64,000 bases of DNA from Mycolicibacterium brisbanense (GCF_001570425.1 NZ_BCSX01000018.1:124001-188000); one strand, 5' to 3'. Shown: positions 17,798-26,956, counted from the stretch's first letter. The notes: generated by a model not told the origin, from the letters alone. Numbers and translations are program-made.

Positions 17798-18745
17798 GTG
17801 CAGACCCTGATCGACCTCGACAACTCACCGGTGTTCGCGATTCCTTTGCGCGACGGCACCGCCAGCTATGAGGGCGTGCTGGTCGAGGGACCACAGGGCT
17901 GGGGCGAGTTCGGCCCGCCGTCGGATGTCGGCGCCCCGGCGCTGGTGCGCTGGCTGACCGCCGCGACCGAGCCCGGCACAGTCGGCTGGCCTGATCCCGT
18001 GCGCGGGCGTATCCCCATCGCTGTCACCGTGCCCGCCGTCGCCCCCGCCCGCGCCCGCGACATCGTGGTCGCATCAGGTTGCCGGTCAGCGGCGGTCGAG
18101 GTCGGCACCGCGTTGGCCGACGACGTCGCCCGAATCGCCGCGGTGCGTGACGCTCTCGGACCCGACGGCGCGATCCGCTGCGACGCCAAGGGGAGATGGG
18201 ACGTCGACACCGCGGTCGCAGCGATTGGCGAGCTGCACCGGGCGGCAGGCGACTTGGAGTTCGTCGTGCAACCCTGTCCCAGCGTCGCCGACGGTGCCCG
18301 CGTTCGGGGTCGCGTCGGTGTCCGCATCGCGGCCGACGTGTCAGTGCTCGACACCCCGGTGCTGCGCGAGGCGGCTGACGTCGCCGTCGTGCAGTGCGGA
18401 CCGCTCGGCGGCGCCCGCCGGGCCCTGCGGGTGGCCGAGATGACGGGGCTGCCGTGCGTCGTCAGCTCGACCGTGCAGACCAGCATCGGCCTCATGGCCG
18501 GGCTTGCGCTCGCCGGCGCCCTGCCAGAGTTGCCTTACGCCTGCGAACTCGGCGGCCGAGCGCTGCTGGCCGGAGACGTCGTCGCCCCATCCCGTTCGTT
18601 GACTGTGGTGGACGGTTTCCTGCCCGTCGCCCCGATGCCTCCCGCGCCCCAACCGGAACTGATCGAGCAGTACGCCGTCACCGACCCGCGGCGGATCGCG
18701 TGGTGGCGCGACCGCGTGCGCGCGGCGACCGCCGGGGGGCGCTGA
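17798..18745 (+). CDS. MenC-like (o-succinylbenzoate synthase) homologue lacking catalytic residues
   Basis: 315 residues from GTG, the family length, and clearly homologous to actinobacterial MenC along its whole length (GPQGWGEFG, IPIAVTVPAVAP, LADDVARIAAVRDALGP, WWRDRVRAA). In MenC and the enolase superfamily the catalytic groups are a KxK pair, three metal-binding acids and a second lysine. Here KxK reads A-V-E (99-101), the metal Glu of the E-Q-P-C motif is Val157, the lysine of the LKVAPLGG-type motif is Gln199, and the ADES motif is ADVS; Asp129 and Asp180 remain, and the Asn after Asp129 is Lys. Known chemistry requires these groups, so it is probably not an o-succinylbenzoate synthase. 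The frame is intact and codon use is normal, so it is kept as a gene. A structural or binding role is possible. Confidence 0.85.
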   Translation: MQTLIDLDNSPVFAIPLRDGTASYEGVLVEGPQGWGEFGPPSDVGAPALVRWLTAATEPGTVGWPDPVRGRIPIAVTVPAVAPARARDIVVASGCRSAAVEVGTALADDVARIAAVRDALGPDGAIRCDAKGRWDVDTAVAAIGELHRAAGDLEFVVQPCPSVADGARVRGRVGVRIAADVSVLDTPVLREAADVAVVQCGPLGGARRALRVAEMTGLPCVVSSTVQTSIGLMAGLALAGALPELPYACELGGRALLAGDVVAPSRSLTVVDGFLPVAPMPPAPQPELIEQYAVTDPRRIAWWRDRVRAATAGGR

Positions 18746-18751
18746 GAGCCG

Positions 18752-19654
18752 TCAGTCCTGCACGGCCTTGGCGATGGTCACGCAGGTGGTCAGCCAGTCC
18801 GGGTCCGGTTCAGCCTGCTCGGTGAGCTCCCACATCGCGTTGTGCATGGTCCGCACGACCACCCAGGCCCTGGCCCGGTCGGTGTCGAGTTCGGCCGCGT
18901 CGACCAGGGCGTAGAACCGGCGTCGCACACCGTCGCGAACGTAACCGGCGAGTTCTGCCCACCGGTTCCACAGCATCGGGGCGATCTCGTAGTGCGGGTC
19001 GCCGCTGATCGGTTTCGGGTCGATCACCAGCCAGGGTTCCCGTTCGGCGGCCAGCACGTTCTCGTAGTGCAGGTCGCTGTGGATGAGCGTTGCCGAGGCT
19101 GCGGGGTCAGCGACGAGTTCGGTGCCCAGCGTGATGGCCTGCTCCACCAGTCGGCGTGGTACCGGCGCGTTGCGGGGGAGCGCTGTCAGGTCGGCCGTCC
19201 AGCGTTCGACGAGTGCGGGCAGCCGGCGCAGCTGGGGTAGGGCCGGAACATGGATCCTGCGGTACAGCGACGCGACGATCTCGCAGGCCTCGATATCCCA
19301 GAGCTCCTTGAGATCTCGGGGCTGCAACCGCTCGAGCAGCAGGGCCCGGCGATGAGGCTCGGCACGCAGCAGCCGGACTGCGCCGTCGCCGCCCCACCGG
19401 CGCAGCGCCAGGTGTTCGTGTTCGGACTCCTCGTCGGGCAGGGCGATCTTGAGCACCGCGGGCCCGGTGTCGCGGCTGCGCACGGGCACCACGATGGAGC
19501 AAAAGCCGTGCATGGGAGCCCCGTCCGGGGTGAGTGCCCAGTCGTCGAGCTGGGCCCGCAGTAGCCGCGGCAGCCGGTCCACCCAGTCCTGCCACTGTGG
19601 TCCACGCACGGCCATCGCGCGCACCGCGTCGGGCAGATCGATCATCGGCTCCAT
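18752..19654 (-). CDS. Aminoglycoside / hydroxyurea-type antibiotic kinase (APH(6) family)
   Basis: 300 residues, usual for the family. The kinase-like fold shows an ATP-lysine region (GPAVLKIALPDEESEHE), the catalytic loop HSDLHYENVLAA with the Asp and Asn, and the metal-binding VIDPKP. A long tail follows. The closest known relatives are streptomycin 6-kinase and hydroxyurea phosphotransferase (Pfam APH_6_hur), which inactivate antibiotics by phosphorylation in the cytoplasm. Whether this one confers resistance cannot be told. It is a single gene, divergent from tpx. Confidence 0.82.
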   Translation of the reverse strand: MEPMIDLPDAVRAMAVRGPQWQDWVDRLPRLLRAQLDDWALTPDGAPMHGFCSIVVPVRSRDTGPAVLKIALPDEESEHEHLALRRWGGDGAVRLLRAEPHRRALLLERLQPRDLKELWDIEACEIVASLYRRIHVPALPQLRRLPALVERWTADLTALPRNAPVPRRLVEQAITLGTELVADPAASATLIHSDLHYENVLAAEREPWLVIDPKPISGDPHYEIAPMLWNRWAELAGYVRDGVRRRFYALVDAAELDTDRARAWVVVRTMHNAMWELTEQAEPDPDWLTTCVTIAKAVQD

Positions 19655-19705
19655 GGTCGCACCCCGGCCTGCCGCACCCGCCGCCGGTTTTGACAGACTG
19701 TGCCT

Positions 19706-20200
19706 ATGGCACAGATAACCCTGCGTGGAAACCCCGTCAACACCGTGGGCGAGCTGCCCGCCGTCGGTTCCCCGGCGCCCAGCTTCGCGCTCACCGGCAC
19801 CGATCTCGGCCCGGTCACCAACGAGCAGTTCCGCGGCAAGTCCGTGCTGCTGAACATCTTCCCGTCGGTCGACACCCCGACGTGTGCCACCAGCGTGCGC
19901 ACCTTCAACGAGAAGGCCGCAGCCAGCGGTGCCTCCGTGCTGTGCGTGTCCAAGGACCTGCCGTTCGCGCAGAGCCGCTTCTGTGGCGCCGAGGGCATCG
20001 AGAACGTCACCACCGCGTCGGCCTTCCGCGACGGCTTCGGTGAGGACTACGGCATCACCATCGCCGACGGTCCGATGGCCGGACTGTTCGGCCGGGCCGT
20101 CGTGGTGATCGGTGCCGACGGCAATGTCGCCTACACCGAACTGGTGCCCGAGATCGCCGACGAGCCGAACTACGACGCCGCGCTGGCCGCGCTGCAGTAA
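19706..20200 (+). CDS. tpx: Thiol peroxidase Tpx
   Basis: 164 residues from ATG at 19706. It is an atypical 2-Cys peroxiredoxin: the peroxidatic cysteine is in SVDTPTCATS (Cys60) and the resolving cysteine in SRFCGAEG (Cys93), the spacing known for Tpx. It reduces hydrogen peroxide and organic peroxides with thioredoxin in the cytoplasm. A strong 16-bp stem-loop follows the stop codon and is shared with the convergent tenA gene. Confidence 0.95.
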   Translation: MAQITLRGNPVNTVGELPAVGSPAPSFALTGTDLGPVTNEQFRGKSVLLNIFPSVDTPTCATSVRTFNEKAAASGASVLCVSKDLPFAQSRFCGAEGIENVTTASAFRDGFGEDYGITIADGPMAGLFGRAVVVIGADGNVAYTELVPEIADEPNYDAALAALQ

Positions 20201-20212
20201 TCCGTTCGACCT

Positions 20213-20249
20213 ACGTGCTGCCCGCCTGCGGTTCAGGCGGGCAGCACGT
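20213..20249. terminator. Bidirectional stem-loop between tpx and tenA
   Basis: ACGTGCTGCCCGCCTG pairs perfectly over 16 bp with CAGGCGGGCAGCACGT around a 5-base loop. It sits midway between two convergent genes, 12 bases after the tpx stop and 10 bases after the tenA stop. There is no long T-run, as is usual for mycobacterial terminators. Confidence 0.85.
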
Positions 20250-20258
20250 GCATCGGCC

Positions 20259-20942
20259 TCAGATCGGCCACTGCTCGCGCCGGTACCCGGCGTCGAAGAA
20301 CATCCATTCGTATTGCGCGGTCTGCCGAAAATGCGCCCGCGCGACGGCCTCGTCGGCCTCGGTCAGGGTCACTCCCACGCGGTCGGTCAGGGCCAGCACT
20401 TCCGCCACGGTCGCGGCGAAGGCCTCGCCGCCGTAACTGTCGATCCAGCGCTGATAGCGCGAATCACTCGATCCCCGGGCGGCCAGATCGGCTCCCACCC
20501 TGGCGTAGATCCAGTAGCACGGCAGCGCCGCCGCCAACCCGTCGGCGAAGCTGCCGCTGTACGCGGTGGCCAGCAGATAGCTGGTGTAGGCCCGGGTGGT
20601 CGGGGCGACCGGCTCCGCATTCAACGTCACGGGGTCCAGTCCCAGTTCGGGCAGCAGCTGCGTGTGCAGTTCCAGCTCCACGTCGAACACCTCTGCGGCG
20701 TGCCGGGCGAACATCGCGGTGTCGGTCAGCGCGGGCGCCTTTGCGCCGACGATGGCCAGCGCCCGCGCGTAGTCCCGCAGATAGTGGACGTCCTGGGCGA
20801 CGTAGTGGGCGAACGCCTTGTCGTCCAGGCTGCCGTCGGTGAGCCCGGTGATGAAGGGATGCTCCATGATGGCCGTGTACGTGTCCTCGATGTCGGCCCA
20901 CAACCGATTCGACCAGCTTGTCGTCGCGTTCATGGCCGCCAT
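20259..20942 (-). CDS. tenA: TenA family thiaminase II / aminopyrimidine aminohydrolase
   Basis: About 227 residues from ATG at 20942 (ATG at 20933 is equally possible). It has the family's all-helical sequence: HPFITGLTDGSLDDKAFAHYVAQD, LPCYWIYARVG with the catalytic cysteine of TenA, and YEWMFFDAGY with the C-terminal glutamate. TenA proteins hydrolyse aminopyrimidines from degraded thiamine for salvage, or act as thiaminase II. No other thiamine genes are adjacent, so the role as a lone salvage enzyme is inferred from the family. Confidence 0.88.
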   Translation of the reverse strand: MAAMNATTSWSNRLWADIEDTYTAIMEHPFITGLTDGSLDDKAFAHYVAQDVHYLRDYARALAIVGAKAPALTDTAMFARHAAEVFDVELELHTQLLPELGLDPVTLNAEPVAPTTRAYTSYLLATAYSGSFADGLAAALPCYWIYARVGADLAARGSSDSRYQRWIDSYGGEAFAATVAEVLALTDRVGVTLTEADEAVARAHFRQTAQYEWMFFDAGYRREQWPI

Positions 20943-21205
20943 CTTGTCACGTCTGTCGGTGTCGCGGGAAAACGCATTGCCGCACAACGTCATTGACGCG
21001 TTCGACGGTAGAGCGAGGTTGGCCGGCGGTGCAGCACCGGGCCCGGCCTGAGTCACCGTTCGGTCACGGTACTGCATCTCATTAGCGTTGTGCCGCAGAG
21101 AAATTGGGCAAAACGTCGATCGGCCGGTACAAATAGTTGCGGTGACTGCTGTCGACGGGTGGTCAGCCTGAGATGACACTGGGTCGAAGAGAGTTGAAGT
21201 ATCCG

Positions 21206-21826
21206 ATGAAGCGCACGTATGCCCTGATGGTCAGCCTGGCTCTGCTGCTGGCGGCCCCCGGACTCGCGTCCGCAGATCCGTACCAGCGGCCGGCCGGCAA
21301 CCAGAAGTTCATCGAACAGGTTATCTCCCGGGCACTTTCGCAACGCGGCGTGCCGTTCGTCTACGGCGGAGGAGACTCCAACGGACCCACGCGCGGCGTT
21401 GTGCGTGACGCCACCGTGGCCGCCGCCAACCCCGCTCTCCCCGGTGCTGCGGGTCCGGTCCTGGCGCCCACCACACCGGCGTCCCCGGGACTGTTTCCCG
21501 GCCTGCTGGGTCTCGGTGCCACGCCGGCCGCGCCCGTCGCTCCCAACGTCGTCGGCTTCGACGCATCGGGTCTCATCGTGTATTCGTTCGCCGGTGTCGG
21601 CGTGAAGCTGCCGCGGTCCTCCGGTGAGCAGTACAAGGTCGGCCAGAAGGTCGCGCCTGCGCAGGCGGCGCCCGGCGATCTGATCTTCTATGGCCCGGAG
21701 GGCACCCAGAGCGTCGCGCTGTTCATCGGAAACGGGCAGATGGTCGAGACCACCGAGCGTGGCGTGGCGGTGTCGCCGGTGCGTACCAACGGCATGGCGC
21801 CGTATCTGGTTCGCATCATCGCCTGA
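21206..21826 (+). CDS. RipD-like NlpC/P60 protein without catalytic residues
   Basis: 206 residues from ATG at 21206, with a signal peptide ending near GLASADP. The NlpC/P60 fold is recognisable (SRALSQRGVPFVYGGG, GVGVKLPRSSGEQY, PAQAAPGDLIFYGP, ALFIGNGQMVE), but the catalytic cysteine position reads FDASGL (Ala120) and the histidine position reads QSVALFI (Ser169). A Pro/Ala-rich insertion (about 70-113) interrupts the fold between GGG and the former cysteine. This matches Mycobacterium tuberculosis RipD (Rv1566c), which binds peptidoglycan without cleaving it. It probably has an exported binding or regulatory role in the wall. Confidence 0.88.
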   Translation: MKRTYALMVSLALLLAAPGLASADPYQRPAGNQKFIEQVISRALSQRGVPFVYGGGDSNGPTRGVVRDATVAAANPALPGAAGPVLAPTTPASPGLFPGLLGLGATPAAPVAPNVVGFDASGLIVYSFAGVGVKLPRSSGEQYKVGQKVAPAQAAPGDLIFYGPEGTQSVALFIGNGQMVETTERGVAVSPVRTNGMAPYLVRIIA

Positions 21827-21912
21827 CGCCCGGCGGTGGGCCCGCGATTTGGTGTCGGGGCCGCGGTGCAACTCTCCGTAGTGTTGGGGCTGACACGACG
21901 AAGGGCACACCG

Positions 21913-22971
21913 ATGGACCAGCCACCCGCGACCACGCGCACCGTATTCCCAGGCATCAGTTCCCGGGCGTGGGAGCACCCTGCCGACCGCACCGCGCTGA
22001 CCGCGCTGCGCCGGCTCAAGGGTTTCGACCAGATTCTCAAGCTCCTGTCGGGGATGTTGCGGGAGCGTCAGCACCGGCTGGTGTACCTGGCCAATTCGGC
22101 GCGCGTGGGGCCCCGTCAGTTCGCCGACCTGCATGCGCTGCTCGACGAGTGCGTGCAGGTGCTCGACGCGCCCACCCGGCCCGAAATGTTCGTCATGCAG
22201 TCACCTTTCGCGAATGCCTACACCATCGGGATGGACGAGCCGTTCATCGTCATCACCTCGGGCATGTACGACCTGCTGACCCCCGACGAGATGCGTTTCA
22301 TCATCGGCCACGAGCTCGGGCACGCGCTCAGCGGGCACGCGGTCTACCGGACCATGCTCAACCACCTGATGCGCCTTGCGGCGTCGTTCGGTTTCATCCC
22401 GCTCGGCGGGTGGGCGCTGCGGGCCATCGTGGCGGCACTGCAGGAATGGCAACGCAAATCCGAGCTTTCGGGTGATCGGGCGGGTCTGCTGTGCGGCCAG
22501 GATTTCGACACCGCCATCCGCGTCGAACTCAAGCTGGCCGCCGGGGCCCGGCTGGACAAGCTCGACACCCAGGCCTTCCTGGCCCAGGCGCGGGATTACG
22601 ATGCCGCAGGCGACATGCGCGACGGCGTGCTCAAGCTGCTCAATCTCGAGTTGCGGAGCCACCCGTTCTCGGTGTTGCGCGCGGCCGCCTTGACCAGATG
22701 GGTCGACACCGGGGGCTACGGCTCCATCATGGCGGGCGATTACCCTCTGCGGGCCGACGACGACAGCGTCCGGTGGTCCGACGACGTCGCCGCTGCCGCC
22801 CGCCAGTACAAGGACGGTTTCGACCAGTCCAACGATCCGCTGATCCGGGGTATCCGTGACGGGTTGGGCGGGTTCGTTGACGGGGTCGGTCAGGCCGCCA
22901 CCAGCGCGGCCGATTCGATGGGCCGCAAAATCGCTGAGTGGCGGCGCAATTCACGCTCCGAGGACGAATAG
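21913..22971 (+). CDS. M48 family metallopeptidase
   Basis: 352 residues. The zinc motif HELGH is at 133-137 (IIGHELGHALSGHAVYRTM), and the third ligand glutamate lies in KSELSGDRAGLL near 190. A hydrophobic segment around FIPLGGWALRAIVAAL may be membrane-associated. The C-terminal third (VGQAATSAADSMGRKIAEW) is amphipathic and has no known domain. M48 peptidases such as HtpX take part in membrane protein quality control; substrate here is unknown. It stands between ripD-like and a membrane protein gene on the same strand with gaps of about 60-90 bases. Confidence 0.85.
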   Translation: MDQPPATTRTVFPGISSRAWEHPADRTALTALRRLKGFDQILKLLSGMLRERQHRLVYLANSARVGPRQFADLHALLDECVQVLDAPTRPEMFVMQSPFANAYTIGMDEPFIVITSGMYDLLTPDEMRFIIGHELGHALSGHAVYRTMLNHLMRLAASFGFIPLGGWALRAIVAALQEWQRKSELSGDRAGLLCGQDFDTAIRVELKLAAGARLDKLDTQAFLAQARDYDAAGDMRDGVLKLLNLELRSHPFSVLRAAALTRWVDTGGYGSIMAGDYPLRADDDSVRWSDDVAAAARQYKDGFDQSNDPLIRGIRDGLGGFVDGVGQAATSAADSMGRKIAEWRRNSRSEDE

Positions 22972-23027
22972 CCGAGGCCCACGGCGCGACACGTCGCGGC
23001 AACGGTAAGCCCCTAGACTGACCTTTC

Positions 23028-23810
23028 GTGGGCATCCTGTTCGGTTTCGCGCCGTGGATCATCTACTGGGTTCTCGTCGGCAACGTTCCATTTCTCACCG
23101 CCGTGCTCGTCGCGCTGGCCGCTGCGGTCGCGACGTTCGTCATCAGCCGGATCGCCGGCACCCCGGGCCGCACTCTGGAAGTCGGCGCGCTCGGCACCTT
23201 CGTCGTGCTGACGGTACTCACCGTGGCGTTGAGCCAGGATTTCCTGCAGAGGTGGATCCAGCCGCTCAGCAATGCCGGTATCTTCCTGGTCGCGCTGATC
23301 GGGTTGTTGCTCGGCAAGCCGTTCGTGCAGGAGTACGCGGCCGTGGGCCAGCCTCCCGGGGTGGTGGAGAGCGACCTGTTCAAGCGGATCGTGACGATCC
23401 TGACGTGGATCTGGGTCGCCGCCTTCGGTGGCATGACGGTGTCGTCGGCGATACCGCCGATCGTGCAGGGCGACGCCACCATCCTCGACACCCGAACACC
23501 GCTGTCGTTCATCTGCTACTGGGTGATTCCCGCTGTCCTGCTGGGCATCGCCGCGCTGGCATCGCGGGTCCTGCCGGACCGCATGACAGCCGGGATGGAC
23601 GACATCGTCCGCAAGACGACCTTCGTCGCCTACAGCGAAGCGGCGATCGACGAGCTGTACTACCTCGCGCAGGAGCACGCCAACCGGGAAGTGGGCGCCG
23701 GGCAGGAGGCATACGACGTACGCGTCGGGGGAGCGGGCACGCCATTGCTGGGCGATGAGACCAGGATGTCCTGGCCCTCGACCTACAAGGTGCGGGACCG
23801 CAAACGCTGA
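23028..23810 (+). CDS. Membrane protein of unknown function
   Basis: 260 residues from GTG at 23028. About six membrane helices fill residues 1-195 (FAPWIIYWVLVGN, AVLVALAAAVATFVI, TFVVLTVLTVAL, AGIFLVALIGLLLG, ILTWIWVAAFGGM, FICYWVIPAVLLGIAAL), followed by a soluble C-terminus rich in charged residues. I do not recognise a named family. It is convergent with upp, 10 bases apart. Confidence 0.7.
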   Translation: MGILFGFAPWIIYWVLVGNVPFLTAVLVALAAAVATFVISRIAGTPGRTLEVGALGTFVVLTVLTVALSQDFLQRWIQPLSNAGIFLVALIGLLLGKPFVQEYAAVGQPPGVVESDLFKRIVTILTWIWVAAFGGMTVSSAIPPIVQGDATILDTRTPLSFICYWVIPAVLLGIAALASRVLPDRMTAGMDDIVRKTTFVAYSEAAIDELYYLAQEHANREVGAGQEAYDVRVGGAGTPLLGDETRMSWPSTYKVRDRKR

Positions 23811-23820
23811 CCGCTTGTTG

Positions 23821-24450
23821 TCATTTGGTCCCGAAGATGCGGTCGCCCGCGTCGCCGAGGCCGGGCACGATGTAGCCGTCGGCATCGAGTTCGCGGTCCA
23901 GCGCCGCGGTGTAGATGGCCACGTCGGGGTGGGCGGCCTGCATGGCGGCGACGCCTTCGGGGCAGGTCAGCAGGCAGACGAACTTGATGGACTTCGGCTG
24001 GTATTCCTTGAGCCGGTCTATGGCAGCCACCGCCGAGTTGCCGGTCGCCAGCATCGGATCGACCACCACCACATCGCGTTCGTGTAGATCGCTCGGCATC
24101 TTGAAGTAGTACTCAACGGCGACATGGGTTTTCGGGTCCCGGTACAGGCCGATGTGACCGACGCGTGCGCTCGGCACAACGTTGAGCATGCCGTCGAGGA
24201 TGCCGCTGCCGGCCCGCAGAATGGATGCGAACACCAGCTTCTTGCCGTCGATCACCGAGCCTGTGGTGGATTCCAGCGGGGTCTCGATCTCGATCTCGTG
24301 TACCGGGACATCGCGCAGCACCTCGTAGGCCATCAGCATCGAGATCTCGATCAGTAGCTGTCGAAATCCCTTGGTGGACACCTCTTTCTGCCGCATCATG
24401 GTGAGTTTGTGCGCCACCAGCGGGTGGTCGACGATGCGCAGGTTACCCAT
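23821..24450 (-). CDS. upp: Uracil phosphoribosyltransferase
   Basis: 209 residues, the normal length. Conserved blocks are [20 protein letters not shown], the [11 protein letters not shown] loop, the PRPP-binding [13 protein letters not shown] and the C-terminal [17 protein letters not shown]. It converts uracil plus PRPP to UMP in the cytoplasm. It is the third gene of the operon with the URC1-like and URC4-like genes, 8 bases after the latter; in the yeast URC pathway a uracil phosphoribosyltransferase is likewise required for uracil breakdown, so it may serve degradation and salvage. Confidence 0.95.
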   Translation of the reverse strand: MGNLRIVDHPLVAHKLTMMRQKEVSTKGFRQLLIEISMLMAYEVLRDVPVHEIEIETPLESTTGSVIDGKKLVFASILRAGSGILDGMLNVVPSARVGHIGLYRDPKTHVAVEYYFKMPSDLHERDVVVVDPMLATGNSAVAAIDRLKEYQPKSIKFVCLLTCPEGVAAMQAAHPDVAIYTAALDRELDADGYIVPGLGDAGDRIFGTK

Positions 24451-24458
24451 GGCGCCTC

Positions 24459-25685
24459 CTAGAAGACCGTGCCGTCGCTGCTGATGGTCAGCGGTGGGCT
24501 GCCTGCCCGCAGCCGCTCGGCCAGCCGACGTCCGGCGGCCCAGGTGCCCCCTTCGAGCACACACGCCAACGGCAATTGCTCGGCGCCGACGCCGAGCCGC
24601 ACCCGCACCAGCGCGGCGAGTTCGTCGAGCAGCGCGACGGTCAGAGCCCGCCACTCCACCACGAGCTCGTCTCCTACCGACCACGCCCGCCGTGCCCATT
24701 CCGGTTTCCGCAGCTGCAGTACCGCGGTGTCGAGCAGCAGACCGCCGTTGCGGTATTCGGGCAGACCGGTCAACGCGTCGAGGCCCGTCACCTGCACTCC
24801 GGACCAGGCGAACGGTTCCAGCAGCGAGTACGTCAGCCATTGCGACAGCTTGTGAAACGGCATCCATCCCCACGACGGCCCGTCGCCGGGCACCGCGGGG
24901 TGCGGCCAGCAATCACCCAGGGGTTGGCCGTCAATGACGTTGTCGGCCAACCAGATACCGGACAGCGAGGTCAACAGCCGGGTCAGGATGGTGTGGGCGG
25001 TGACGGTCGGGCCGGTCACGGTGTCGAAGAGCCCACCGGGGCGGCCGGCCTGGCCGAAGACCGCCGGTTGACCTGCCATCGCGGCCCCCAGACGACGCAA
25101 CAGCTGCACCCGCCCGTCGAGGCCGACCAGGGGATTGCGCGCATCCACCTGGAAAGCCCGGGCCAGCGAGTCGTCGTCGAGTGTGCTCAGGCCGGCAGCG
25201 TCGACCTGCCAGGGCCGGTCCGGGTCGCTGGAGAACACGCCGTCGAAGAACGCGTGCCAGCTCGCGACCGCGAGGCCTTCGGAACGGGTGAAGCTGCGGC
25301 CCGTGGTGGCTTCCCGGTACTGCCAGCCGGGGCCCGCCCCGGCGTCGAGCAGCACGCTGACGACGGTGAGATCGATCAGGGTCCTGGCCCGGGCCGACGG
25401 GTCGAGATCGGCCAGCCGGGCGTCCAGTTCGGCCTTGCGGTCCACACCGCCGGCTTCGAAGTGGCGCCACCGGCTGTGATAGGGGATGCGCAGATCGGGG
25501 TAGCGCTCGCGGGTGACGGCGGCGACTTCGGCGGCCGCGCGCGGCAACGCCTCGTCGTCGACCACGAACCAGGGGGAGCGGCCGGCCCTGGCGCGTTGCA
25601 GCAGGACTGCCGCCCGCTCCCGGATGGCGGCGGTCGTGCGCAGCGTGGCGACCGCGGCTGCGGCCTCGGTGTCGGCGGCGGTCAT
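24459..25685 (-). CDS. URC4/Urg3 family protein (DUF1688), uracil catabolism
   Basis: 408 residues from ATG at 25685. The sequence matches the DUF1688 family, named URC4 in yeast and Urg3 in fission yeast: [17 protein letters not shown] near the N-terminus, [33 protein letters not shown], then [19 protein letters not shown] and [16 protein letters not shown]. The biochemical step is not fully known; genetically it is required to degrade uracil via the URC route that liberates ammonia and a three-carbon unit. Its start overlaps the stop of the URC1-like gene by 4 bases and upp follows after 8 bases. Confidence 0.9.
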   Translation of the reverse strand: MTAADTEAAAAVATLRTTAAIRERAAVLLQRARAGRSPWFVVDDEALPRAAAEVAAVTRERYPDLRIPYHSRWRHFEAGGVDRKAELDARLADLDPSARARTLIDLTVVSVLLDAGAGPGWQYREATTGRSFTRSEGLAVASWHAFFDGVFSSDPDRPWQVDAAGLSTLDDDSLARAFQVDARNPLVGLDGRVQLLRRLGAAMAGQPAVFGQAGRPGGLFDTVTGPTVTAHTILTRLLTSLSGIWLADNVIDGQPLGDCWPHPAVPGDGPSWGWMPFHKLSQWLTYSLLEPFAWSGVQVTGLDALTGLPEYRNGGLLLDTAVLQLRKPEWARRAWSVGDELVVEWRALTVALLDELAALVRVRLGVGAEQLPLACVLEGGTWAAGRRLAERLRAGSPPLTISSDGTVF

Positions 25686-26956
25686 TGCAGTAGACCGCGA
25701 CCCTTGGCGATTCTGAGCTCCGCGGCGTCGGGTACCGGTCCGGGAGTGAAGTAGCCTGCGGCCATCTTCGCGTCGATCTCGACGCGAGCGTCCGGTGGGA
25801 TCAGCTCGTCGGGGATGTTCACCCGTTCGCCGACTTCGATGCCGGAGCCGGTGATGGCGTCGTACTTCATGTTGCTCATGGATACCAGGCGATGGATCTT
25901 GCGGATACCCAGCCAGTGCAAGACGTCGGGCATCAGTTCCTGGAACCGCATATCCTGCACCCCGGCAACACATTCCGTGCGGGTGAAGTATGCCTCGGCG
26001 GTGTCGCCGCCAACTTGGCGCTTGCGGGCGTTGTAGACCAGGAACTTGGTGACCTCGCCCAGCGCGCGTCCCTCCTTGCGGGAGTAGGCCACCAGGCCGA
26101 CGCCGCCGTGTTGCGCGCCCCGGATGCACTCTTCGATCGCATGCGTGAGATACGGGCGGCAGGTGCAGATGTCGGAGCCGAAGACGTCCGACCCGTTGCA
26201 CTCGTCGTGTACCCGCGCGGTCAGTTCGACGCTGGGATCGGCCAGGTCTCGCGGAGTGCCGAAGATGTAGACGGTTTGGCCTCCGATCGGGGGCAGGAAC
26301 ACCTCGAGATCACCCCGGGTGACGAGCTCGGGGTACATGCCGCCGGTCTCCTCGAACAGCACCCGCCGCAGGTCGTTCTCGCTGCACCCGAAGCGCGCCG
26401 CGACGCCGGGCAGATGCCACACGGGTTCGATCGCGGCCTTGGTGACGACGGCGGCGCCGCTCGGCAGCAGGATCTGACCGTCGGGCGTCAGCCGGCCCTT
26501 TGCGACCGCTTCGGCAATCTCCGGCAGGATCACGTGAGCCTTGGTCACCGCGATGGTCGGGCGGATGTCGTAGCCGGCGGCGAGTTCGGCCGTGAATGCC
26601 TCGGAGATCATCGCGCCCCACGGGTCCAGGCTCACGATCGTGGCAGGTTCTCCCCATTGCGGATAGGGGCCGATCACGTCGGTGGGCGCGGTGTTGGTCA
26701 GATCGGCACGGTGGTCGCGCGACAGTGCTCCGGCCGCCACCGCCAACGCGCGGTACACGCTGTAAGAGCCACTGTGCGTGCCGATCACGTTGCGGTGCGC
26801 GCGGGTGATCGTCGTTCCGATGACCGGGCCCCGTTCGGCGGCGGTGGGCGCGCCCCAGTGGATGGTCAGGGCGTCGGCCGCACCGCTGTGTGAGGTCAGC
26901 CGGATGTGCCGGGCCGGACCGTGGCCCGGTGCGGCAGAGCCTGAATCCACAACCAT
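25682..26956 (-). CDS. GTP cyclohydrolase II-like protein, URC1 type (uracil catabolism)
   Basis: 424 residues from ATG at 26956 (ATG at 26962 two codons earlier is also possible; AAAGGGG precedes). The C-terminal half carries the RibA-like fold with the zinc cysteines spaced as DECNGSDVFGSDICTC and the loop SRKEGRALGEVTKFLVYNARKR. The N-terminal half (HIRLTSHSGAADALTIHWG, GTHSGSYSVYRALAVAAG, IGPYPQWGEPATIVSLDPWG) is specific to URC1. In the yeast URC pathway this enzyme acts on a uracil-derived ribotide instead of making riboflavin. First gene of the URC operon. Confidence 0.9.
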   Translation of the reverse strand: MVVDSGSAAPGHGPARHIRLTSHSGAADALTIHWGAPTAAERGPVIGTTITRAHRNVIGTHSGSYSVYRALAVAAGALSRDHRADLTNTAPTDVIGPYPQWGEPATIVSLDPWGAMISEAFTAELAAGYDIRPTIAVTKAHVILPEIAEAVAKGRLTPDGQILLPSGAAVVTKAAIEPVWHLPGVAARFGCSENDLRRVLFEETGGMYPELVTRGDLEVFLPPIGGQTVYIFGTPRDLADPSVELTARVHDECNGSDVFGSDICTCRPYLTHAIEECIRGAQHGGVGLVAYSRKEGRALGEVTKFLVYNARKRQVGGDTAEAYFTRTECVAGVQDMRFQELMPDVLHWLGIRKIHRLVSMSNMKYDAITGSGIEVGERVNIPDELIPPDARVEIDAKMAAGYFTPGPVPDAAELRIAKGRGLLQ

